A stretch of 64,000 nt of DNA from Sinorhizobium meliloti (GCF_035610345.1 NZ_CP141213.1:124001-188000), one strand, 5' to 3'. Shown: positions 33,210 through 42,244, numbered from the stretch's first letter. Notes: a model not told the origin generated them from the letters alone. A program made the numbers and translations.

Positions 33210-34253
33210 TCAGGAAAGAAATGTCAGCTGCACCTTGCAGGCAGCGGATCGATCTCCGGCCTGCTCGAAGGCCCGAACCGCCTCGTCGACCGGAAACTCA
33301 TGGGAAATGATCGGCCGCACGTCGATCCGGCGATTAGAGATGAGCGCGATGGCAATGGCGAATTCTCGGTCGAACCGCTGCGATCCGACGAGCCGCAACT
33401 CATTGCCGACCAGCGAATGGAGCGGCAGGTTGATTTCGCCCGTCACGCCGACCTGCACGATCGTGCCGCGCGGCCGAACTGCCGCGACCGCGCTGCGCAG
33501 TGCCGGTTCGGCGGCCGAGCATTCGAAGGCCACGTGGAACTGGCCCTTGTCGGCCTCGTAGGCGGAAAGCCCAGCCGGATCGCGACGCACATTGACGGTG
33601 CGGGTCGCGCCCATGGCCTTCGCCCTGTCGAGTGCCGCATCGGCCAGATCCGTCACGACGATCTCATCGGCTCCCGCATGGCGCGCCGCCGCCACCACGA
33701 GCGCGCCGATCGGTCCCGCTCCGGTGACGAGTACCTTCTTTCCCCTGATTTCGCCGGCCTGGGCGACCGCGTGAAGACAGACTGCCAGCGGCTCGGCGCA
33801 GGCTGCCTCGCCGGGGCTGACCAGCGAGCCCGCGGGATGACATTGGACGGCCGGAACCACCAGCCAGTCGCGGAACATGCCCTGCGTGTGGGGGAGACGC
33901 ATTGCACTGCCCAGGAAGCGCATATCGAGGCAGTGGACCGGGAGCCCTTCGCCGCAAAAGCGGCAGGTCCCGCAAGGCTGGCTCGGATTGACCGCCACCA
34001 GATCATCGATAACAAGGCCGGAGACGCCGGCCCCGAGCGCCGCGACGCGGCCCGAGGCCTCGTGGCCGGGTATGATCGGCTCACGAACCCGGACTGGCCC
34101 GAATCCCCCGTCCTGGTAATAGTGAAGGTCCGAGCCGCAAATGCCGCCTGCGGCCATCTTCAACAGCACCTCGCCATCCCCCGGCGCAGGAACGTCGGCG
34201 ACTTCCAGCCGAAGATCGCGTGGGCCGTAGAGCCGGGCAAGGCGCGTGTGCAT
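33210..34253 (-). CDS. Zinc-dependent L-idonate 5-dehydrogenase-like enzyme
   Basis: This 347-residue medium-chain dehydrogenase has catalytic-zinc residues in GGICGSDLHYYQDGG and IPGHEASGRVAALG. The structural-zinc cysteines are in CGTCRFCGEGLPVHC, and the NAD motif is VLVTGAGPIGALVV. Best fit is L-idonate 5-dehydrogenase; related polyol or aldonate dehydrogenases are possible. The ATG at 34253 has GGGAG upstream. Another ATG at 34268 overlaps the TRAP permease stop (TAATG) and would add five residues. Its place between a TRAP transporter and uxuA suggests oxidation of the imported sugar acid. Confidence 0.85.
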   Translation of the reverse strand: MHTRLARLYGPRDLRLEVADVPAPGDGEVLLKMAAGGICGSDLHYYQDGGFGPVRVREPIIPGHEASGRVAALGAGVSGLVIDDLVAVNPSQPCGTCRFCGEGLPVHCLDMRFLGSAMRLPHTQGMFRDWLVVPAVQCHPAGSLVSPGEAACAEPLAVCLHAVAQAGEIRGKKVLVTGAGPIGALVVAAARHAGADEIVVTDLADAALDRAKAMGATRTVNVRRDPAGLSAYEADKGQFHVAFECSAAEPALRSAVAAVRPRGTIVQVGVTGEINLPLHSLVGNELRLVGSQRFDREFAIAIALISNRRIDVRPIISHEFPVDEAVRAFEQAGDRSAACKVQLTFLS

Positions 34254-34267
34254 GGGTGCTCCCGACA

Positions 34268-35674
34268 TTAGCGGATCAGTCCCACGGACTGCGGCAGCCA
34301 CAATACCACAGCCGGAACGAAGGTGATCAGAATGAGAGCGATGAACAGCGGCACAAGCCATGGCAGGATCGCCATCGTCGTCCGCTCGACCGAGAGCTTC
34401 GCCACCCGCGACAGTACGAAAAGCACCATGCCGAGCGGCGGGTGAAGCAGGCCGATCATCAGGTTGAGCGTCATGATCAGGCCGAAATGCACGGGATCGA
34501 TTCCGAATTGAGCCGTCAATGGCAGAAGGATGGGCACCAATATGGTGATTGCCGCGATCGTATCGAGAAAACAGCCGACGAAGAGCATCAGAAGGTTCAC
34601 CAGGATGAGGAAAACCCATTTGTTGTCGGTGATCGTCAGGATGGCGCCGGAGAGCATCTGCGCGGCCTGACTGACCGTCAGGAGCCATGCGAAGATCGAC
34701 GCCGCCGTGACGATGAAGAGCACCGATGCCGTCGTCTCGATCGTGTCGAAGGTCGCACGGGCAAGCGTCGACATCGTCATCGTGCGGTAGCGGACCAGCC
34801 CCAGGAACAGCGACCAGATCACGGCGGCGACGGCCGCTTCCGTCGGCGTGAACCACCCCATGGTCATGCCGCCGATCAGAATGATGGGCGTCATCAGCGC
34901 CATGACGGCGGAAAAGTCGAAATACCAGTCGAGGGCCAGCAGCACCACGAGCGCGATGCCGACCGCAAGGTTCATCGACAGTCCGGCCGCCATCAGAAGA
35001 TAGATGAGAAGCGGAACGGCAAGCACGACCACGACCTCGAGCGATGCCGCAAGCAGCCGCTTCATTTCGAAAGGCGTATCCGAGCCCCAGCCGCGTTTAT
35101 AGGCGAAGATCGCCACCGTCAGCATCATCAGCACCGTCATCACCACGCCCGGCACGACACCGGCCATGAACAGCGCCCCGATGGAGACGTTCGCCATCAT
35201 GCCGTAGATGACGAAGGGCAGCGACGGCGGGAAGATCGGGCCAAGCGTCGCCGAAGCGGCGGTAACGCCGACCGCCGCATCGACCGGATAGCCGTGATCC
35301 TTCATCGCCTTGATCTCGATCGTCCCGATGCCGGCGGCGTCCGCAAGCGCGGTGCCCGACATGCCCGAGAAGATCACCGAGCCGACGATGTTGACCTGTG
35401 CCAGCCCGCCCTTCATCCAGCCGACCAGGGCGACCGCGAAGGAATAGATGCGGCCGGTGACGCCGGCGGAGTTCATGAGGTTGCCGGCCAGGATGAAAAA
35501 GGGCACCGCAAGCAGCGGAAAGCTTTCGACGCCCGCAATCATCCGCTGCGCCGCGATGATGTCGGGCGCGACATTGTAGGAAACCAGATAGAGGACCGAC
35601 GCTGCAGCCATGGAGATGGCGACGGGAACGCCGACCAGCATAAGGACGAGAAAGGAACCGACGAGCAGGAGCAT
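34268..35674 (-). CDS. TRAP transporter large permease (DctM family)
   Basis: This 468-residue inner-membrane protein has about 12 hydrophobic segments. Family motifs are FFILAGNLMNSAGVTGRIY near the N-terminus, GSVIFSGMSGTALADAAGIG, TAASATLGPIFPPSLPFVIYG, and LGMFLDTIAAI-type wording, seen here as VGCFLDTIAAITILVPI. It forms the ion-coupled translocation channel with the DctQ protein encoded 5 bp upstream. Length is a little above the usual 425-440 because of extra loop residues near the middle. Confidence 0.94.
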   Translation of the reverse strand: MLLLVGSFLVLMLVGVPVAISMAAASVLYLVSYNVAPDIIAAQRMIAGVESFPLLAVPFFILAGNLMNSAGVTGRIYSFAVALVGWMKGGLAQVNIVGSVIFSGMSGTALADAAGIGTIEIKAMKDHGYPVDAAVGVTAASATLGPIFPPSLPFVIYGMMANVSIGALFMAGVVPGVVMTVLMMLTVAIFAYKRGWGSDTPFEMKRLLAASLEVVVVLAVPLLIYLLMAAGLSMNLAVGIALVVLLALDWYFDFSAVMALMTPIILIGGMTMGWFTPTEAAVAAVIWSLFLGLVRYRTMTMSTLARATFDTIETTASVLFIVTAASIFAWLLTVSQAAQMLSGAILTITDNKWVFLILVNLLMLFVGCFLDTIAAITILVPILLPLTAQFGIDPVHFGLIMTLNLMIGLLHPPLGMVLFVLSRVAKLSVERTTMAILPWLVPLFIALILITFVPAVVLWLPQSVGLIR

Positions 35675-35679
35675 GGGGA

Positions 35680-36252
35680 TCAGTCCTCGACCTTGTGGAA
35701 TTCTTCGGGCTTTTCGAGAACCGAATAGCCGCGGCGCTGATTGGCCACGAAGACCTGGATGGAACGGATCAGCATCAGCACGAAACCGGCCATCACGCTA
35801 TAGAAGACGATGTTGCGCGGCAGGTCGACGGTGACCATCCGTTCGTGGGCGACGATCGCCACGTAGCGCCACATCAACCAGCAGGCATAGGCGAAGAAGA
35901 CGATCCGCACCAGATCCACGAAGATCGCCAGGGCACGGGCGACGGTCGGCGGCAGATAATGATAGAGCACGTCGACCTGGATGTGGCGCGACAGGCGCAC
36001 GCACATGACGGAGCCCAGAAACACGACGCCGATCAGGCAGTTCGTGGCGATCTCCTCCGTCCAGGCATAGGAGTCGTTGAGCACATAACGCGTGAAGAAC
36101 TGCAGGAACACGCATCCGGCCATCAGCCAGAAGACGGCGAGTGTCGCCCAATCCTCGAAGGCATAATTGGAGAGATCCGCGGCTGGCGGAGCCTCGTCGA
36201 AGGCATGGGCGATTTCTTCGGGCGTCGTTTGCAAATGGACTTCCTGGGACAT
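35680..36252 (-). CDS. TRAP transporter small permease (DctQ family)
   Basis: This 190-residue protein has four membrane helices in the DctQ arrangement. Family landmarks are FLQFFTRYVLNDSYAWTEEI and VVFLGSVMCVRLSRHIQVDV. The start at 36252 gives a cytosolic tail of about 35 residues before the first helix. It is preceded in the operon by the binding-protein gene, with a 68-bp gap that holds a hairpin. Confidence 0.92.
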   Translation of the reverse strand: MSQEVHLQTTPEEIAHAFDEAPPAADLSNYAFEDWATLAVFWLMAGCVFLQFFTRYVLNDSYAWTEEIATNCLIGVVFLGSVMCVRLSRHIQVDVLYHYLPPTVARALAIFVDLVRIVFFAYACWLMWRYVAIVAHERMVTVDLPRNIVFYSVMAGFVLMLIRSIQVFVANQRRGYSVLEKPEEFHKVED

Positions 36253-36282
36253 GGCATCATCCGGCTTCTGGAAAAACGAAAC

Positions 36283-36312
36283 CGCCGGCCCGCCATGGAG
36301 GGCGAGCCGGCG
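36283..36312 (-). other. Intercistronic hairpin between TRAP binding-protein and DctQ genes
   Basis: CGCCGGC (36283-36289) pairs with GCCGGCG (36306-36312). An inner CGCC/GGCG (36291-36294 and 36301-36304) extends the structure. On the transcribed minus strand a T-rich GTTTCGTTTTTCC follows, so it may be a leaky terminator giving more binding protein than permease. Confidence 0.5.
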
Positions 36313-36320
36313 AGAGTGGT

Positions 36321-37295
36321 TCACTTGATGGCGCGGATGGCCTCCCAGTCTTCCTTGTTGTAGCCGAAGTCTTCGAGCTTTACCTTTTCATTGACGGTCT
36401 TTTCGAAGTCGGCCCTGTCGACCTCGGTCACTTCGATGCCACGCTCCTTGAAGGTGGCCACGAGCTCTTTTTCGCGCTCTTCGATGATCTTGGTGGCACG
36501 CACGGCCGCCTCCTGCATCACCTCGGTGAAGATCTGCTTGTCGGCATCGGAGAGCTGCGACCAGAGGTTCTTCGAAACCACCGTGTTCAGATGATCGACG
36601 ATGTGACCCGTCAGAACGATATGCTTCTGCACTTCGAAGAACTTCTTCGCCTCGATCGTCGTCAGCGGATTTTCCTGAGCCTCGACGGTGCCGTTCTGGA
36701 GCGCGAGATAGACCTCGGCAAAGGCGATCGGCGTGGTGTTGGCACCGCAGGCCCGCGGCATGGCGAGATAGGCCGGAACGTCCGGCACACGCATCTTCAG
36801 GCCCTGCATGTCGGCGCATTTGGCAATCGGCCTGTTCGATGTGGTGTGGCGCGTACCGTAATAGGTGACGGCGGTGATGTGGTTGCCGGATGCCTCTTCA
36901 TATCCCGCGGCCAGACGCTTGAATACGTCGCTCTTGGTATAGGCGATCATATGGGCGGGGTCGCGGAAGATATAGGGGAAATAGGTGACGCCGATCGGCG
37001 CATAATCGCGCGCGGCGAAGCTCGAGCCCGAAATGATGATATCGACGGTGCCGAGCTTCAGGCCCTGATTGATATCCGCTTCCTTGCCGAGCTGCGACGC
37101 CGGGAACACGTCGATCTTGTAACGCCCCTCGGTGCGTTTGGCGATCTCTTCCGCCGCCCAGACGGACTCGGTATGGAACGGCTCCGACGTTTCGTAGACA
37201 TGGGCCCATTTCAGCGCCGTTTGCGCATGAGCCGATAGGGCCGATGCCAGGATGGTCGCGGTGGCACCGAGTAGCGTCAACAGTCTGATCGTCAT
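36321..37295 (-). CDS. TRAP transporter substrate-binding protein (DctP family)
   Basis: This 324-residue periplasmic protein has a signal peptide (1-24, ending SAHA). The DctP domain includes LKWAHVYETSEPFHTESV at the N-terminus and the conserved arginine of GLKMRVPDVP that salt-bridges a carboxylate ligand. AEVYLALQNGTVEAQENP is the strongest family motif. The co-transcribed uxuA and idonate-type dehydrogenase genes suggest a hexuronate or aldonate ligand. Confidence 0.93.
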   Translation of the reverse strand: MTIRLLTLLGATATILASALSAHAQTALKWAHVYETSEPFHTESVWAAEEIAKRTEGRYKIDVFPASQLGKEADINQGLKLGTVDIIISGSSFAARDYAPIGVTYFPYIFRDPAHMIAYTKSDVFKRLAAGYEEASGNHITAVTYYGTRHTTSNRPIAKCADMQGLKMRVPDVPAYLAMPRACGANTTPIAFAEVYLALQNGTVEAQENPLTTIEAKKFFEVQKHIVLTGHIVDHLNTVVSKNLWSQLSDADKQIFTEVMQEAAVRATKIIEEREKELVATFKERGIEVTEVDRADFEKTVNEKVKLEDFGYNKEDWEAIRAIK

Positions 37296-37334
37296 CTTTT
37301 TCCTCCTCCCAAAGTAAAATCGTCCCTGTGTGGA

Positions 37335-38078
37335 TTACCGCCCGACGCGCCTCCACGCGGCGGGTATCGTGCTGTCTGACGGCTCCTCATCGAAGCTCGC
37401 GGACAGGCGAAGCTGAGACTGGTCGAGATGCGCCCGCATGGCTGCGCGCGCGGCGGCGGGATCCCCGAGCGCGATCGCGTCGCGGATGACGCGATGCTCC
37501 TCCATCGCAGCCCGCCAGGTCTCGGTGTTTTCGAAATAGCTCGCCAGCTTTTCGAAATAGGGCGTCATGCGCATGTCGTGGATGCTGCCGACGAAGCGGT
37601 TCAGAGTCGCATTGGCAATGATGCTCGAAACGATGACGTGAAACTCGCGGTCGATCGCAAGCGCGAGGCGGCGATCCTCGAGTGCGGCGGCCATCCGGGC
37701 AAGATTGTCGTCGAGAACGGCAATATGCTCCGGGCGTGCCAGCCGCGCCGCTTCCTCGGCGATGGCGCATTCGACCACGGCCCTGGCCCGCAGCAGTTCG
37801 AAAGGGCCTTCGAAATCCTCGGGCGGCGCATCGGCCGCCGGCGCCGGACGCGCCGTCACATAGATGCCCGAACCCATGCGGATGTCGATGAAGCCTTCCA
37901 CTTCGAGCACTATCAGCGCTTCTCGGATGGTGGGTCGAGAAACGCCGAACATCTGCGCCAGCTCGCGCTCCGCCGGAAGCCGCGACCCGTGCGCCAGTTC
38001 GCCCCGTTCGATTAGGGCTCGCATCTGATCCGCCACCTGGCGATAGAGGCGACGCGATTCCACGGCAGAGAACATCAT
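37335..38078 (-). CDS. GntR-family (FadR/FCD) transcriptional regulator
   Basis: This 247-residue regulator has a winged HTH with GSRLPAERELAQMFGVSRPT and IREALIVLEVEGFIDIRMGS. The helical FCD ligand domain has the conserved metal-binding His/Asp positions in REFHVIVSSI and EEHRVIRDAI. Tandem ATGs at 38078/38075 follow GGGG. It precedes the TRAP genes by 39 bp, so it is probably part of the operon it controls. The operator-like TGGTCATACCA 38 bp upstream supports autoregulation. The ligand is likely the imported sugar acid or a breakdown product. Confidence 0.92.
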   Translation of the reverse strand: MMFSAVESRRLYRQVADQMRALIERGELAHGSRLPAERELAQMFGVSRPTIREALIVLEVEGFIDIRMGSGIYVTARPAPAADAPPEDFEGPFELLRARAVVECAIAEEAARLARPEHIAVLDDNLARMAAALEDRRLALAIDREFHVIVSSIIANATLNRFVGSIHDMRMTPYFEKLASYFENTETWRAAMEEHRVIRDAIALGDPAAARAAMRAHLDQSQLRLSASFDEEPSDSTIPAAWRRVGR

Positions 38079-38115
38079 GATCCCCGTTGAGGCGACCTGC
38101 GGCCAGGTGGCCAAG

Positions 38116-38126
38116 TGGTCATACCA
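38116..38126. promoter_or_regulatory. FadR-type GntR operator candidate
   Basis: TGGTCATACCA is a perfect TGGT-3-ACCA dyad and fits the TnGTnnnACnA consensus of FadR-subfamily regulators exactly. It lies 38 bp upstream of the GntR start at 38078, in the expected promoter. Confidence 0.6.
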
Positions 38127-38205
38127 ATCGCTACACATTACTCGTGCTTGCGTTCGTGTCAACGGTGACCGCTGAGCCGCCTCACGACAAGTTCCGCCTT
38201 CCAAC

Positions 38206-38231
38206 AAAAATGCCCGGCAGAATGCCGGGCA
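38206..38231 (-). terminator. Rho-independent terminator of the MFS gene
   Basis: On the minus strand TGCCCGGCA, a 3-nt loop and TGCCGGGCA (38231 to 38211) form a perfect 9-bp GC-rich stem followed by TTTTTG (38210-38205). It lies 95 bp after the MFS stop codon. This is the best intrinsic terminator in the window. Confidence 0.85.
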
Positions 38232-38326
38232 GTCGGCAGGGAATTGGCTATCCCTGCAGGGGAAGTGGATATCGCGACGCATGGATCCCCGGACCACGAC
38301 GGCCCCGCGGAGCGACGATCCGAACG

Positions 38327-39601
38327 CTATCGCGCAAGTGCGCCGGCCGGAAGACCTCGGTCGGCCTCGCGCTTGATCTGCCGGATCGAGACATTCATCC
38401 AGACCATGGAGACGGCTACGATGACGAAGAGCAGCATGAAGCAGCTGGACCAAAGACCGGTCACATCCTTAAGGAAGCCGAAGGCGATCGGCAGGACGAA
38501 GCCGCCGAGCCCGCCCATCATGCCGACGATGCCGCCGACGGCGCCCACATGGGAGGGATAATAGACGGGTATGTGCTTGTAGACCGCCGCCTTGCCAAGG
38601 CTCATGACGAAGCCGAGCACGAAGGTCACGACGACGAAGACCATCGGGGTCACCAGGATCGGCATCGCACTGCCGGCCCCACCTGCGGGTATCGACAGAA
38701 TGGCTGTCGCGACGGCAGACACGGCGAACATCGCATACATGATCTTGCGGGCCCCGAGCTTGTCCGACAAAGCGCCGCCATAGGCGCGGAAGATGCTGCC
38801 GGGAATGGAATAGGCGGCGGCGATCATGCCGGCGGTCTCGATGTCGAATCCGTAGACGCCGACGAGATAGCGCGGCAGCCAGAGCGCGAGCGCCACGAAA
38901 CCACCGAAGGAAAAGAAGTAGTAGAGCGAGAAGCGCCAGACCTGAACGTTCTTGAGTGGCTCGAATTCGCTAAGGAAGCTCTTCCTGGGTGCACCAACAT
39001 CGCGGCGGGCACGGAACTGAGGATCGTCTTCCGTCGAAAGCCAGAAGACAACCGCCGTGAGAAGGAGCGCGGCCGCCCAGACCTGCGCGACGGCCTGCCA
39101 GCCGAAGGCGACGAGAACGAATGGCGCCAGAAATTTCGTGACCGCGGCTCCGACGTTGCCGGCACCGAAAATCCCGAGAGCCGTGCCCTGTTTTTCCGGC
39201 GGAAAGAAAGGCGAGACATAGGCGACCCCCACGGCGAAGGAGCCTCCCGCCAGTCCGACGCCGAGCCCTGCAAGGAGCATCTGCGGATAGGTCGTGGCAT
39301 AAGCGAGCAGGAAGGTGGCGAGTGCGGCCGCCAGCATGGTGATCGTGTAGACGAGGCGGCCGCCATAGCGGCTGGTCCAGATGCCCAGCACGATGCGGAC
39401 GAGCGAACCGGTCAGGATCGGCATGCCGATCAGGAGCCCGAACTCGGCTTCGCTCAGGCCGAGTTCATCCTTTATGCGCACGCCGATGATCGAAAAAATG
39501 GTCCATATGGCGAAACAGACCGTAAATGCACCCGTTGAGACCCACAAGGCGCGTCCTGGTGCGCCTTTATAGGTCGACTGCGTCTGGTGAAGAGCGGACA
39601 T
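38327..39601 (-). CDS. MFS transporter of the nitrate/nitrite porter (NNP/NarK-like) family
   Basis: This 424-residue protein has 12 predicted helices. The NNP-like signature is GIFGAGNVGAAVTKF in helix 5. A second matching glycine-rich block, GGIVGMMGGLGGFVLPI, occurs in helix 11. VRIKDELGLSEAEFGLLIG is also NNP-like. No nitrate or nitrite reductase gene is near. It lies between the ectoine operon and the hexuronate operon with its own terminator, so it appears to be an independent unit. Nitrate, nitrite or another small anion are possible; family resemblance alone does not settle the substrate. Confidence 0.82.
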   Translation of the reverse strand: MSALHQTQSTYKGAPGRALWVSTGAFTVCFAIWTIFSIIGVRIKDELGLSEAEFGLLIGMPILTGSLVRIVLGIWTSRYGGRLVYTITMLAAALATFLLAYATTYPQMLLAGLGVGLAGGSFAVGVAYVSPFFPPEKQGTALGIFGAGNVGAAVTKFLAPFVLVAFGWQAVAQVWAAALLLTAVVFWLSTEDDPQFRARRDVGAPRKSFLSEFEPLKNVQVWRFSLYYFFSFGGFVALALWLPRYLVGVYGFDIETAGMIAAAYSIPGSIFRAYGGALSDKLGARKIMYAMFAVSAVATAILSIPAGGAGSAMPILVTPMVFVVVTFVLGFVMSLGKAAVYKHIPVYYPSHVGAVGGIVGMMGGLGGFVLPIAFGFLKDVTGLWSSCFMLLFVIVAVSMVWMNVSIRQIKREADRGLPAGALAR

Positions 39602-40007
39602 GATATCTCCCTGCGCGATACCTCGCGCGATACGCGTCGTTGATCATGGGAATAGCCGCGAGCAGGCATCGCACTCACCCAAAGGGGCGCGCCAATCCTC
39701 TCCGGCAACCTTGCTCATGGCGCGCGACATTGGGCGCCACCGGTGGCTTGCTCGGGCTCAAAGGATTAGATGCAAGCAGCGTGCCAAACCGAAATCCGCG
39801 GAAGGCGGGAGAAAATTCAAAAGATTAGCCGGCCCGCGTTTCATCCACTTTGCCGTGATGGCCAAATATTGGGCCGCCCGCCACGTCATGCCCAATTATC
39901 GTGCAGGCCGCATTTGCGCTTCGCAGATAGGCAAAGACCCGCCGTCCGGAGCAAGTCCGGAGGCGGGTCCCTTGCAAGAAGTCCTACGACTCCGGGCTGG
40001 ACTAGAT
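39602..40007. other. Intergenic region with MFS promoter and eut terminator
   Basis: This 406-bp region contains the eut operon terminator (39936-39969). Close to the MFS start there is a direct repeat of GCGCGATAC (39613-39621 and 39625-39633, period 12). I see no gene and no clear promoter boxes. Confidence 0.4.
39936..39969 (-). terminator. Terminator of the ehu-eut operon
   Basis: GACCCGCC (39936-39943) pairs with GGCGGGTC (39962-39969), and TCCGGA (39945-39950) pairs with TCCGGA (39956-39961) around a 5-nt loop. This gives a 14-bp stem with one bulged base. On the minus strand TTTGCC follows. It lies 39 bp downstream of the eutE stop. Confidence 0.75.
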
Positions 40008-41012
40008 CTATACCTCGACACCCAGGACTGCGCAGCAGTCGCCCGACTTGATCAGCCCGGGGTTATGTCGGGCCACCAGAACGCCATCCATCTTCGCTCG
40101 AACCTCGATCGGTGCCACACCGGTGCGTCCGATCGGATAGATGCACGCGATCACTGCGCCGCGGTCGACTGCGGCGCCAAGGTCGATGAGGAACTCGACG
40201 AGACCGCCATCCTCCGCGAAAGCGAAGCAATTGTCGCTGGGCATGTCCAGCCATTTGGTGGGTTCCGCCTCGATCTCGCCCTTGAGTATCCCGGCATGCC
40301 TCAGCACGTTCGCTACGCCGCGCTTTGCAACTGAAGCGGTCCTGGCAGTCGCCGAACCGCCACCGCCGAGCTCCGTCGTGATGAAGATCTTGCCCATCTC
40401 CTCGGCCGCGGTGTCGTACATTCCGACCGCGTCGATCTCCAGCATCTTCATGGAATAGGGCGCCCCGAACGCCCGGACGAAGTCGAAAGCTTTCGCTTCC
40501 TGGGCCTTGTCGGGCAGGATGTGCGCCGCGCAGAAGGGCAGGAAGTCGAGCGTCTTTCCGCCCGAATGGAAATCGAGCACGATGTCGGCGAGCGGCAGCA
40601 GGACACGCTGGAAGTAATCTGCGATTTTCTCGGTGACCGTTCCATCCGGCCTCCCCGGGAAGCTGCGGTTCATGTTGCCCTTGTCGATCGGCGACGTCCG
40701 CGTCTGCGCCTGGAAGGCCGGGTAATTCATCGCCGGAACGATGATCACCCTTCCCTCGACGTCGGCCGCATCCAGCTTGCGGGCGAGATCGAAAAGCGCG
40801 ATCGGCCCCTCGTATTCATCGCCGTGATTGCCGCCCGTGAGGAGGGCAGTCGGGCCCTGCCCGTTCTTGACCACGGTAATCGGAATCATCACCGAACCCC
40901 AGGCGGAATCATCGCGACTATAGGGAAGGCGCAGGAAGCCGTGCTGGACGCCATCGGCTTCGAAATCGACCATCGCGCTGATCGGCGACGGCCGCAAGTG
41001 GTGCTCCCTCAT
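40008..41012 (-). CDS. eutE: N-acetyl-diaminobutyrate deacetylase EutE/DoeB
   Basis: EutE removes the acetyl group from N-alpha-acetyl-L-2,4-diaminobutyrate made by EutD, giving L-2,4-diaminobutyrate and acetate. The 334-residue protein is a zinc carboxypeptidase-like (AstE/AspA) deacylase. LLTGGNHGDEYEGP contains zinc ligands H63 and E66, and VLDFHSGG supplies H149. MNRSFPGRPDG and TTELGGGGSAT are also family-typical. It is the last gene of the ehu-eut operon, 4 bp after eutD, and is followed by a strong terminator. EutD and EutE are known to work as a pair. Confidence 0.93.
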   Translation of the reverse strand: MREHHLRPSPISAMVDFEADGVQHGFLRLPYSRDDSAWGSVMIPITVVKNGQGPTALLTGGNHGDEYEGPIALFDLARKLDAADVEGRVIIVPAMNYPAFQAQTRTSPIDKGNMNRSFPGRPDGTVTEKIADYFQRVLLPLADIVLDFHSGGKTLDFLPFCAAHILPDKAQEAKAFDFVRAFGAPYSMKMLEIDAVGMYDTAAEEMGKIFITTELGGGGSATARTASVAKRGVANVLRHAGILKGEIEAEPTKWLDMPSDNCFAFAEDGGLVEFLIDLGAAVDRGAVIACIYPIGRTGVAPIEVRAKMDGVLVARHNPGLIKSGDCCAVLGVEV

Positions 41013-41016
41013 GCTC

Positions 41017-42198
41017 TCAGTCCTTGACCATCAGCTTGCGCGGCACGGAGGCGAGGCACTCGACACCGCTCTCGGTGATGAGAATGCTCTCGGTGGTTTC
41101 GAACCCCATATCCTCGAGCCAGAGCCCCGTCATGAAGTGGAATGTCATCCCCGGCTTCAGTTCCGTCTTGTCGCCCGGACGCAGGCTCATCGTGCGCTCG
41201 CCCCAATCCGGCGGATAGGAAAGACCGATCGGGTAGCCCGTGCGGTTGTCCTTGACGATCCCGTATTTCTTCAGCACGGCGAAGAAGGCGTTCGCGATGT
41301 CCTCGCAGGTGTTGCCCGGCTTGGCGACGGCGAGCCCTGCCTCCATGCCCTCGATCGTCGCCTTCTCGGCGTCCAGAAAGGCCTGGGTCGGCTTACCCAG
41401 GAACACCGTGCGCGACAGCGGCACATGATAGCGGTTGTAGCAGCCGGCGATTTCGAAGAAGGTGCCCTCGCCCCGCTTCATCGGCCGGTCGTCCCAGGTG
41501 AGATGCGGCGCTGATGCCTCGACGCCGGAAGGAAGAAGCGGCACGATCGCCGGATAGTCGCCGCCGATGCCGTCGACGCCGCGCGTACCCGCATCGTAGA
41601 TTTCCGCCACCAGGTCGCACTTGCGCATACCCACTTCGATCTTGTCGAAGATGCGCTGATGCATGGCTTCGACGATCCGCGCCGCGTTGCGCATGTATTT
41701 GATCTCGGTCTCGCTCTTGACCGCACGCTGCCAGTTCACCAGCGCCGTGGCGTCGCTGAAACGCGCATTGGGCAGGTGTCTCTGCAGCGAGGCGAAGGCG
41801 GCCGCCGAGAACCAGTAGTTGTCCATTTCGACACCGATGCTGAGCGAACCAAAGCCGCGATCGGCGAGAATGCCCGAGAGATAGTCCATCGGGTGGCGTT
41901 CGGTCGACTGCACGTAGTGGTCGGGATAGCCGACGATATTCTTGTGATCGAGATAGGCAGTCAGCTTCGCGCCATTCGCATCCTGGCCGCGGCCGAACCA
42001 GATCGGTTCGCCCGTAGGCGGCACGATGACCGCCTGATGCACGTAGAAGGACCAGCCGTCATAGCCGGTGAGCCAGGCCATGTTGGAAGGATCGCTCACG
42101 ATCAGGAGGTCGACGCCTTTCGCCTCCATCGCCTTTCGGGTCTTCGCAAGCCGCGCTTCATATTCTCCAAGGGAGAATTTGAGGTTGGGTTGGGTCAT
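41017..42198 (-). CDS. eutD: Ectoine hydrolase EutD/DoeA
   Basis: EutD opens the ectoine ring hydrolytically to N-acetyl-diaminobutyrate isomers. The 393-residue protein has the creatinase/aminopeptidase P fold. The N-terminal domain includes DLLIVSDPSNMAWLTGYDGW and the SFYVHQAVIVP strand. The C-terminal pita-bread domain includes GIGGDYPAIVPLLPSG and FFEIAGCYNRYHVPLSRTVF. The usual metal ligands of M24 peptidases are replaced, as expected for a metal-independent hydrolase. Start at 42198 behind GGGAAGAG. It lies in the ehu-eut operon before eutE. Confidence 0.93.
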   Translation of the reverse strand: MTQPNLKFSLGEYEARLAKTRKAMEAKGVDLLIVSDPSNMAWLTGYDGWSFYVHQAVIVPPTGEPIWFGRGQDANGAKLTAYLDHKNIVGYPDHYVQSTERHPMDYLSGILADRGFGSLSIGVEMDNYWFSAAAFASLQRHLPNARFSDATALVNWQRAVKSETEIKYMRNAARIVEAMHQRIFDKIEVGMRKCDLVAEIYDAGTRGVDGIGGDYPAIVPLLPSGVEASAPHLTWDDRPMKRGEGTFFEIAGCYNRYHVPLSRTVFLGKPTQAFLDAEKATIEGMEAGLAVAKPGNTCEDIANAFFAVLKKYGIVKDNRTGYPIGLSYPPDWGERTMSLRPGDKTELKPGMTFHFMTGLWLEDMGFETTESILITESGVECLASVPRKLMVKD

Positions 42199-42244
42199 GT
42201 CTCTTCCCTCGTTCTTCCGGCCCCATTCTTGCAGGGTGCCGGTC

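Noticed and set aside
34220..35728. 502-codon plus-strand open frame rich in His, Arg, Asp and Gln
   Set aside because: It is the mirror of the TRAP large permease gene. Its composition is not protein-like and it has no family motif or ribosome-binding site.
38087..39538. 483-codon plus-strand open frame
   Set aside because: It is antisense to the MFS transporter and shows the same His/Asp/Glu-rich bias of a shadow frame.
39613..39633. Direct repeat GCGCGATAC just upstream of the MFS gene
   Set aside because: Only nine bases, GC-rich and 12 bp apart. Chance occurrence is likely, so it is mentioned in the intergenic entry but not claimed as an operator.
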